Shown here: in pieces, positions 17,813-24,169 of the stretch
Layout of the letters: each line of letters begins with the position of its first letter
Position numbering within the stretch: the stretch's first letter is position 1
NCBI GenBank assembly: GCA_020723385.1
Contig: DYIZ01000042.1
Span: 1-41,675, forward strand
Length of the DNA: 41,675 nucleotides
Source of the DNA: Candidatus Aquidulcis sp.
GTDB taxonomy: Bacteria; Chloroflexota; Anaerolineae; Anaerolineales; UBA4823
Direction: 5' to 3'
The notes under the pieces: generated by a model
The model's input: the letters and a program-made list of their open reading frames with translations, nothing else
What the model was told of the DNA's origin: nothing
Database searches by the model: none
Position numbers and translations under genes: made by a program

Positions 17813-17906
17813 GTCATCTATCTCTCGCTACGTTCTGGGCCATTCAACGCAAGTTCGGTTTGGATACCACAGGAGTTTGAAATGTCCAATTTGCGCGCCT
17901 GGCTCG
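17777..17906 (+). repeat. Segmental duplication, copy B
   Basis: Counterpart of 16109-16240. Here the upstream gene is only a fragment while the downstream gene start is intact (ATG 17882, MSNLRAWLVF), the reverse of copy A. Confidence 0.8.
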
Positions 17907-20900
17907 TTTTTCCATTTGCTGTTGTTGTGATCCTGACGGCAAGTCTTCTCTTTTCGCCCGACTTTGTAAAAGTCGGCGCATCGCCTCATACACTCTACAC
18001 CCTGGAAGGCCGTGTCTTTGCCGGGAATGTGGGCAATGAAACAACGCCTGTGGCTGGGGTTACGGTTTCGCTTTATGGAGCGAATAATTCCTATCCCGAT
18101 CCGGGTGTATTCATCCGCAGCGCTGTCACCGACGGAAACGGGTGGTATGGGCTGAATATCGAAGAAGGCGATCCTGCCTATGAATTTTACAAGATCATCG
18201 AAACGGATCTGCCCGGCTACGACTCGGCTGGCGCTACCTCGGTGGGCGGCGTGGTGCAAACTGCCAACTGGATCGAGTACGTGATCCCGCTGGAAGGGAA
18301 AGTGCTCACCGGTAACAAATTCTGGGACTTCGCGCCGGTTTTCACACCCACCTCGACCCCAACGCCAACTTCGACTCAGACGCCCACCCATACTCCCACC
18401 GCAGCTCCCCAAATCTGCCAGGGGCGTGTCTTCGAGGGCGAGGTCGGCGATGAGGGTCATCCCCTGGCGGATGTCGTTGTCGAGCTGTACGTCGCCAACG
18501 GCCCCTATCCCAACCCCGGCACACTGCTCCACACCACAGCCACCGATGGGAACGGCTGGTACAGCCTGCCCTGCCCGGACGGCTACGAATTCTATGCCAT
18601 CCGCGAGACCGATCCACCCAACCATATCTCCGTTGGAGCGGCTTCGGTTAGCGGCATCGTCCGCGGGTATAACTGGGTCGAGATCGCCGGGCCGTCGCTT
18701 GGGGGATTAGACCTCAGCGGCAACAAGTTCTGGGATCAGCCGGGCGTTCCGACCCTCACGTACACGCCGACCCCCACCCTGACCGAGATTCCCACTTCCA
18801 CCCCCACCCGCACCCCTACGCGCACCCTCACCCCCACCCAGGTCGCCCTCGATTTGCAAGTGTCTGCGGTGGAGCTGACTCAGGGCATCCAGTGCAAAGG
18901 CAACGCCTCGGGCTTGTGCGCCGACAACGCCGTGCCGCTCATCGCCGGCAAAACCACTTATGTGCGGGTGTATGTCAAAGTCAATGGCGTGACGGTGTCG
19001 GTGGCGAACGTCACGGCCAACGCCGTCGCCAGCACAACTGCCAGCCCATATATTCTCGCCACCAGCCTCAACGCGACGATCACCGCCAAGCTCAGCCCGC
19101 AGCGCTCCCAGTATTCCGACACGCTCAACTTCGTTTTCTCACCCTGGGATCTGGACGAATCCGGGTCGCTGACTGTCACAGTCAACCCCAACCACACCGT
19201 TCCGGAATCGAATTATTCCAACAACTCCAAGACTGTCACCCTGACCTTCAAGGATACCAACCCGCTGGCGATTGTGCCCGTCTGGGTGCAATACAAATAT
19301 GGCGGGGCGAACAGCTATGTCGCCTCGAACATGCCGCTCTGTCTCGAAGATTACACGCTGAATCTTTTGCCGGTGGGGGATGTCGAATGGCACACGCTGT
19401 CCGGGCCGCCGCTGTCGTGGACGGATCAGATTTCGACGGATGCTCAATGGGGTAAGATGCTGCAAGCCATCCGGGATTTGCGTACCAAAAACTGGGCTTG
19501 GAATCTGACCAAAGCCCCGTGGGGGATTCACTACTACGGGATGCTGCCCTTCACATTGGTGGAGGGCAACGCCGGGTTGGGGGATTACCCCGGCTGGTCG
19601 GCCATCGGGCGCGTCCCGATGAGCCACGAAAACCTGGAAGACGGCGCCGACATCCTCGTTCACGAGCTGGGGCACAACTTCAACCGCCAGCACGCCCCCT
19701 GCGGCGTAGACGATCCCGACCTAAGCTACCCGTGGCCGAACGCCGCTCTGGGCGATTATGGCTGGGACCCGCAAGCGGCTGGCGGGGGAAAAGTTATGAA
19801 TTACCCGTCTGGCTACGTCGTTTCGGCCATGTCCAGCGATGTGATGAGCTATTGCCAGGATGAATGGATCGGCGAATACACCTATCGCGGTATCCTGAAT
19901 TATCGCGGCTCCTGGCCGGCGCTGACCGCTGGCGGGTTAGCTGTTGCCACACCGGCGCTGCGCCTGCCCGCGCAGACGCAGCCCTACCTTTTCGTTTCGG
20001 GAATGTTGGGTGAACCGCTGACCCTCGACCCCTGGGCCATCCACGAAGGCCCCGAGGGATTCTTCGACGACCCCGGCGAGGGCGATTTCATCCTGAGATT
20101 GTTCGACTCGTCTCATCAGCTCCTCTTCGAGCGGTATTTCTACGCCGAGGTGAGCAAGCCTAGCTCGATGCCGGGCGAATCGTCCTCTCCAACGGCTGGC
20201 GAGCAATTCAGCTTTTACCAGGTCGTCCCCTGGAACCCGGCGACGGCTTTCGTGCAAATCTGGCATGCAGACGATATGCTCATCGAGCGCGCCGCCAGCC
20301 CGCACGCGCCGTCTGTCGAGCTGTATGCGCCGGCTGGCGGCGAATTTTGGGCGGCCCACGGCGATTATCTCATCGAGTGGGGCGCGTCTGACGACGACGA
20401 TGATCCTCTCTGGTTCGATGTCGCCTTCAGCCCGGATGGCGGCGCAACCTGGCAGGTGATCGCCACCCGCTTGCAGGACACCTACCTCGAAGTGCGCGGT
20501 GACCAGTTCCCCGGCGGCGGTGCAGCGATGATCCGCGTTTACGCCTCCGATGGCTTGCTGACCGCCTCAGCCACCGGGGGCGCGTTCACCATCGAGCCGA
20601 AACCCCCGATGGTGTACATCTCCCTGCCCCAGGATGGCGCGGTGATCCCGCCGGGTTCACTGGTGTTCCTGAATGGTCACGCCACCGATTGGGAGGATGG
20701 CCCCCTGTCCGGCGGCTTGCTCCAGTGGCGTTCGGATCGGGACGGAGAGCTGGGTTCTGGCGAGCAGGTTCTCGTCACGCTCTCCCCCGGCTGGCACGAG
20801 ATCACCCTGACCGCCGAAGACATCCCCGGCAACCCGGCGGCGGTGAGTGTGCGTGTGTATGTCGGATACCGCCTTTACATGCCATTGGCGCAGCGAGAGA

Positions 20901-20914
20901 TGCCGTTTCCATGA
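17882..20914 (+). CDS. Exported metzincin-like metalloprotease with SdrD-like, CARDB and Ig-like domains
   Basis: 1010 residues. Signal peptide about 7-34. Two related SdrD-B-like modules (about 38-150 and 177-287; both contain VTDGNGWY/ATDGNGWY, ...TSVGG/ASVSG... and GNKFWD) are each followed by a Thr-Pro linker (about 155-175, 294-320). A CARDB-like domain (about 322-457) precedes the catalytic region: HELGHNFNRQH (His594, Glu595, His598, His604), the HExxHxxxxxH zinc signature, with a possible Met-turn DVMSYC at Met655. C-terminal Ig/PKD-like modules follow (FDVAFSPDGGATWQ; SLPQDGAVIPPGSLV). The end, YRLYMPLAQREMPFP, is a divergent form of the neighbouring C-terminal tags. Start supported by CAGGAG and homology with the ruined copy at 16214. 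Probably a secreted or surface zinc endopeptidase; substrate unknown. Confidence 0.87.
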   Translation: MSNLRAWLVFPFAVVVILTASLLFSPDFVKVGASPHTLYTLEGRVFAGNVGNETTPVAGVTVSLYGANNSYPDPGVFIRSAVTDGNGWYGLNIEEGDPAYEFYKIIETDLPGYDSAGATSVGGVVQTANWIEYVIPLEGKVLTGNKFWDFAPVFTPTSTPTPTSTQTPTHTPTAAPQICQGRVFEGEVGDEGHPLADVVVELYVANGPYPNPGTLLHTTATDGNGWYSLPCPDGYEFYAIRETDPPNHISVGAASVSGIVRGYNWVEIAGPSLGGLDLSGNKFWDQPGVPTLTYTPTPTLTEIPTSTPTRTPTRTLTPTQVALDLQVSAVELTQGIQCKGNASGLCADNAVPLIAGKTTYVRVYVKVNGVTVSVANVTANAVASTTASPYILATSLNATITAKLSPQRSQYSDTLNFVFSPWDLDESGSLTVTVNPNHTVPESNYSNNSKTVTLTFKDTNPLAIVPVWVQYKYGGANSYVASNMPLCLEDYTLNLLPVGDVEWHTLSGPPLSWTDQISTDAQWGKMLQAIRDLRTKNWAWNLTKAPWGIHYYGMLPFTLVEGNAGLGDYPGWSAIGRVPMSHENLEDGADILVHELGHNFNRQHAPCGVDDPDLSYPWPNAALGDYGWDPQAAGGGKVMNYPSGYVVSAMSSDVMSYCQDEWIGEYTYRGILNYRGSWPALTAGGLAVATPALRLPAQTQPYLFVSGMLGEPLTLDPWAIHEGPEGFFDDPGEGDFILRLFDSSHQLLFERYFYAEVSKPSSMPGESSSPTAGEQFSFYQVVPWNPATAFVQIWHADDMLIERAASPHAPSVELYAPAGGEFWAAHGDYLIEWGASDDDDDPLWFDVAFSPDGGATWQVIATRLQDTYLEVRGDQFPGGGAAMIRVYASDGLLTASATGGAFTIEPKPPMVYISLPQDGAVIPPGSLVFLNGHATDWEDGPLSGGLLQWRSDRDGELGSGEQVLVTLSPGWHEITLTAEDIPGNPAAVSVRVYVGYRLYMPLAQREMPFP

Positions 20915-20967
20915 TCTACCTTTACTTCGTCTGACTGTTGCGGGAGCAGGCATAGCTTGTGACGCAC

Positions 20968-20985
20968 CGGGCGTAAGAAAGCCCG
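20968..20985. other. Small hairpin after the protease gene
   Basis: CGGGC and GCCCG flank an 8-base purine-rich loop about 55 bp after the stop. There is no T-run, so terminator function is uncertain. Confidence 0.3.
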
Positions 20986-21025
20986 TTGCTGCTTGCGCTA
21001 TCCTGTTTTTTGATAGAGTAAGGTT

Positions 21026-21145
21026 CAGTAGATGAAAATTTGACGACAAAGGCGCGTTGAGCGTAGTCGAAACGTGCATTTCTGGCGGAAAAAGGGGCTT
21101 CGACTGCGCTCAGCCTGCCTGTAAGCCCGAAATTTTCATCTACTG
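21026..21145. repeat. Nested inverted-repeat (REP/MITE-like) element
   Basis: A perfect 16-bp inverted repeat (CAGTAGATGAAAATTT at 21026-21041, complement at 21130-21145) encloses a second imperfect inverted repeat, GTTGAGCGTAGTCGAAAC (21056-21073) and GCTTCGACTGCGCTCAGC (21097-21114). The inner motif recurs in a hairpin at 23624-23662. No ORF lies inside. It is probably a non-autonomous mobile palindrome. Confidence 0.7.
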
Positions 21146-21176
21146 AGGTTGGAAAAAGTGGATGGAATGTGCCTGA

Positions 21177-21404
21177 CTCTGTCTTAACGCGAAAGTTTCA
21201 TGCCCGACGGTGGATGCGCCGCCCGCAATTGTGACGGTGAATCACAACCTGATTGACGGCATCCGCGGCTACGAAGACGAGGTTAACGGCGACGTTCGCC
21301 CGCGGGATGGAGACAACAATGGATCCGCCATCCACGATATCGGCGCGGATGAAGTGCTGATTGACTCAAATAAGATATTTCTACCAATCGTGATAAACCA
21401 ATAG
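21177..21404 (+). pseudogene. C-terminal remnant of a beta-helix surface protein, keeping the FLPIV tag
   Basis: An open frame without credible start (GTG 21210 is internal) encodes VNHNLIDGI... then DGDNNGSAIHDIGADEVLI and ends IFLPIVINQ. The DIGA(D/Y)E segment and HNL motif match the C-terminal end module of the 520-residue beta-helix protein at 13071. No signal peptide or helix rungs remain, so this is the tail of a lost gene. The preceding REP-like element ends about 30 bp upstream of the open frame and may mark the breakpoint. Confidence 0.7.
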
Positions 21405-21421
21405 GAAAGGATCAAACAACG

Positions 21422-23137
21422 ATGAACTACAAACTGGTCTCGATCACTATTCTGATCTTTCTGATGGCCATGACGCTGGGAGGCGAAACAGCCCTGGCCG
21501 ATGGGAACGCCCCGGCGGCTCCGCTTGGCGCAGGCTTTACTTACCAGGGCCAGCTCAAAGATACTGGGGGCAACCCGATCACTTCCACCTGCAATTTCCG
21601 CTTCAGCCTATGGGATGCAGTTTCTGGCGGGAATCAACTCGGGGCGAACAGCGATGTGAACGGTGTTTCGGTTGCGGGTGGCTATTTTGCTGCCCAGGTG
21701 AATGGCGGAAACGAGTTCGGGAACAGCGCTTTTAACGGCAGCAACGCCCGCTGGCTGGGGGTGGCGGTGCAATGCACGGGCGATGCTGGCTACACGGCGC
21801 TGACTCCACGCCAGCCGCTCACCCCGGCGCCCTATGCCCTGTACGCCCCCGCGGCCGGCAGCGCACCCTGGAGCGGGTTGAGCGGCGTCCCAGCCGGTTT
21901 CGCGGATGGGGTGGATAACGACACCATCAATCATTGGGGCGCGACCTGGAGCGGCACTGGCACCGGTCTGACCCTTTTGGGTGGAAGTGAGGGGCTGTCT
22001 GCCACAGCTAGTGACACTGGCGTGTACGGTTATGCCACTGGGAGTAGCGGTGGTACCAGCGGCGTATATGGGAAATCTGACTCGATTGGTGGGCACGGCC
22101 TGACTGGGGTGGCATCTGCTTCTAGTGGAACCACTTATGGCGTGTATGGCGTGTCTGCCTCGAGCGGAGGGCGTGGCCTGGCCGGACATGCTTCGGCTGC
22201 CAGCGGAACCACCTATGGCGTGTATGGCCTATCTGACTCGACCGGGGGAGCCGGTGTGTATGGCGAGGCCCCGAATTGGGGGGTTGAAGGGGAGGCCACT
22301 GCAACGACGGGCTCACCTATCGGCGTACTAGGCCAATCCGTAGCGCCTGGCGGCATCGGGGTGTATGGCAACTCGCCGGGTTACGGCGTGTTTGGTAACT
22401 CGAATTCGCCTGAGGGCTATGGGGTGTACGGCTCTAGCCTTGCCGTTGCCGTGCAGGCTATGGGATATGGCAGTGGCGCATCCCATGCGGCACTACGGGC
22501 TGATAACAATTCCACAAATGGCGTCGCCGCGTATTTTGTGAATAGCAGCGGCTATCCAAACACAGAATATGACCAGAACGGCAGCGGCACCGTGCTCGAT
22601 CTGCAAAACGGCGGCGATGTGGATGGCATTGGCGGGGGCGATTTCATTGCCGGTTATAGTCAAAACTCATCGTTCGATATGCAGTTTCGCATTACCAGCA
22701 GCGGTCAGGGCCGTTCCGATGTCGGTTGGACCACTCCTGCGGAAGATTATGCCGAAATGCTCCCCGCAGTCGAAGGCTTGGCGCCGGGCGATGTGTTGGT
22801 CATTGGGCCGGATGGGAAGCTGATGCTCTCGACGCAAGCCTATCAAACCAATGTGGTGGGCGTTTACTCGACTCAGCCAGGCTTTATTGGCGGTTACCCG
22901 GTGGATGGCCCGATTGCAGGTACAGTCCCCCTGGCGATTGTGGGCGTTGTGCCGGTCAAAGTCAGCGCCGAGAACGGCGCGATCCAGCCCGGTGACCTGC
23001 TAACTACGAGTTCAAACCCCGGTTATGCCATGCGCTGCGAGGGGGCGGACCAATGTTTCGGGCGTACAATCGGCAAAGCGCTGGAAGCACTCGATAGTGG
23101 TACAGGCGTCATTTTAGTGCTGGTGATGCTGCATTGA
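21422..23137 (+). CDS. Exported GVYG-repeat protein with C-terminal autoprocessing-like domain
   Basis: 571 residues. Signal peptide about 5-26 (SITILIFLMAMTLGGETALA). Residues 35-140 form a domain common in such proteins (GFTYQGQLKDTGGNPI...FRFSLWDA..., LTPAPYALYA). Then come many GVYG repeats (GVYGYATGSSGGTSGVYGKS, GTTYGVYGVSASSGGRGLAG, GTTYGVYGLSDSTGGAGVYG...), likely a triangular beta-solenoid as in tail-fibre-like proteins. The C-terminal part, WTTPAEDYAEMLPAVEGL followed by APGDVLVIGPDGKL, resembles the region next to intramolecular-chaperone/Peptidase_G2-type domains; this is tentative. Unlike most exported proteins here it has no terminal YLPLV tag and ends VILVLVMLH. An AAAGGA site lies about 11 bp before the ATG. 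Surface fibre-like role inferred. Confidence 0.75.
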   Translation: MNYKLVSITILIFLMAMTLGGETALADGNAPAAPLGAGFTYQGQLKDTGGNPITSTCNFRFSLWDAVSGGNQLGANSDVNGVSVAGGYFAAQVNGGNEFGNSAFNGSNARWLGVAVQCTGDAGYTALTPRQPLTPAPYALYAPAAGSAPWSGLSGVPAGFADGVDNDTINHWGATWSGTGTGLTLLGGSEGLSATASDTGVYGYATGSSGGTSGVYGKSDSIGGHGLTGVASASSGTTYGVYGVSASSGGRGLAGHASAASGTTYGVYGLSDSTGGAGVYGEAPNWGVEGEATATTGSPIGVLGQSVAPGGIGVYGNSPGYGVFGNSNSPEGYGVYGSSLAVAVQAMGYGSGASHAALRADNNSTNGVAAYFVNSSGYPNTEYDQNGSGTVLDLQNGGDVDGIGGGDFIAGYSQNSSFDMQFRITSSGQGRSDVGWTTPAEDYAEMLPAVEGLAPGDVLVIGPDGKLMLSTQAYQTNVVGVYSTQPGFIGGYPVDGPIAGTVPLAIVGVVPVKVSAENGAIQPGDLLTTSSNPGYAMRCEGADQCFGRTIGKALEALDSGTGVILVLVMLH

Positions 23138-23225
23138 GAGCTTTAAAAGTTTAAGAACAGGTAGTAGCGAGAGATCGAAAGAGAGAGAATAGCTACTCTC
23201 TACACCCAATTCTGGGAGGCTTTCT

Positions 23226-23504
23226 ATGAAAAGGATCATAATCTATCTTAGCGTCATCATCTTGCTGCTCCTGATAACCAGCATCGCCCTGGCCGCAGGG
23301 GGGTATAACTTGTCGTGGTGGACAGTGGACAACGGCGGCGGGACGAGCGCCGGAGCAGGATATACTTTGAGCGGGACGCTCGGCCAACCCGATGCCGGCG
23401 CCATGAGCGGCGGCAGCTACCGGTTGGAAGGCGGCTTTTGGGGCGGCGGCCTGAGCGGTGTATCCGAACAAAAGATTTACTTGCCTTTGGTAAGACGAAA
23501 TTAG
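23226..23504 (+). CDS. Small exported protein (92 residues) with C-terminal IYLPLVRRN tag
   Basis: The chain is a signal peptide (about 1-23, MKRIIIYLSVIILLLLITSIALA), a single Gly-rich beta-type module (YNLSWWTVDNGGGTSAG, YTLSGTLGQPDAGAMSGGSY, LEGGFWGG) and the terminal tag KIYLPLVRRN, with almost nothing else. Homologous short modules ending in the same tag are familiar to me from Chloroflexota genomes, but I know of no function. SD GGGAGG lies 7 bp upstream of the ATG. It is the smallest tag carrier in the window and a convenient reporter of what the tag does. Cell-surface or secreted location is inferred. Confidence 0.8.
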   Translation: MKRIIIYLSVIILLLLITSIALAAGGYNLSWWTVDNGGGTSAGAGYTLSGTLGQPDAGAMSGGSYRLEGGFWGGGLSGVSEQKIYLPLVRRN

Positions 23505-23571
23505 GATCGCTCAACGGGAACGATGAAAACTCCATCGAGAAAGGTATAAAGGCAATGGAGCATAACTCGCT

Positions 23572-23613
23572 ATTACGTTGGTCGAGTAGGCGTTTTTTGC
23601 CGTAATCGAGACC
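23572..23613. repeat. Imperfect palindrome (GGTCGAG...CGAGACC)
   Basis: ATTACG (23572-23577) can pair with CGTAAT (23601-23606), and GGC/GCC flank a T-rich loop. GGTC and GACC lie on the flanks. It belongs to a pair of palindromes between the mini-protein gene and the SRPBCC gene. Confidence 0.45.
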
Positions 23614-23623
23614 AGACATTGCG

Positions 23624-23662
23624 CCAAAACGCTGGTTTCGACAAACTCAACCGGCGTTTTGG
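23624..23662. repeat. REP-like hairpin abutting the SRPBCC gene start
   Basis: CCAAAACGC (23624-23632) pairs with GCGTTTTGG (23654-23662), one mismatch, then GGTT with AACC around an 11-base loop. The apex, GGTTTCGACAAACTCAACC, is the same motif as the inner repeat of the 21026-21145 element (GTTGAG..TAGTCGAAAC). Confidence 0.65.
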
Positions 23663-23668
23663 TCACCG

Positions 23669-24136
23669 TTGATAGCGACTTATGCGGTACTGCGTATAAA
23701 GATTACGAAAGAGCTCCGCACAGAAATCGAGATCCAGGCCTCGCCTGAAAGAGTCTGGCAAATCCTCACGGATTTAGACAAATGGCCTGAATGGAATCCA
23801 TTTATCCATCATGCCATCGGCATGGCAAAGGCTGGCGAAAAGGTGGATATCACCGTGCAGTCAAACTCGAAGGAAATGACACTGCACTGCACGGTCGTCA
23901 AGGTGGAGCCAAACCGAGAGTTGTGCTGGAAATACCACGTTGCCTTGCCCGCTTTGTTTCAGGGTGAGCACAGCTTTGTTATCGAACCATTGGGAGAGAA
24001 CCGTGTGCGCTTCCTCGACCGGGAAATATTCAATGGGTGGCTGGTTCCCTTGCAGGCCAAAGATATTGATACCCATTCCCGGCGCGGTTTTGTGGCGATG
24101 GATCAAGCCCTCAAAGCCAGAGCCGAGAAAAGATAA
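23669..24136 (+). CDS. SRPBCC/polyketide-cyclase-type lipid-binding protein, start uncertain
   Basis: 155 residues in the open frame. The START-like helix-grip signature is clear: LRTEIEIQASPERVWQILTD followed by LDKWPEWNPF near residues 34-43, a central KVDITVQ/TLHCTVVKVEP beta sheet and a long C-terminal helix (RRGFVAMDQALKARAEKR). Family members bind hydrophobic ligands or act as cyclases/dehydratases; the ligand is unknown. There is no ATG or GTG before the domain; the only start is TTG 23669, seven bases after a REP-like hairpin, with no Shine-Dalgarno. The usual start would fall near the LRTEIEI strand, so the original 5' end may have been replaced by the repeat insertion. It lies 33 bp before the cytochrome operon and could be its first gene, or be poorly expressed. 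Confidence 0.75.
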   Translation: MIATYAVLRIKITKELRTEIEIQASPERVWQILTDLDKWPEWNPFIHHAIGMAKAGEKVDITVQSNSKEMTLHCTVVKVEPNRELCWKYHVALPALFQGEHSFVIEPLGENRVRFLDREIFNGWLVPLQAKDIDTHSRRGFVAMDQALKARAEKR

Positions 24137-24169
24137 ATCCGATTCCCGTCAGGCTTGAAGGAGTTATCC

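Noticed and set aside
23138-23225. Terminator between the GVYG gene and the mini-protein gene
   Set aside because: AGTAGC and GCTACT could pair, but the loop is over 20 bases and purine-rich and no T-run follows.
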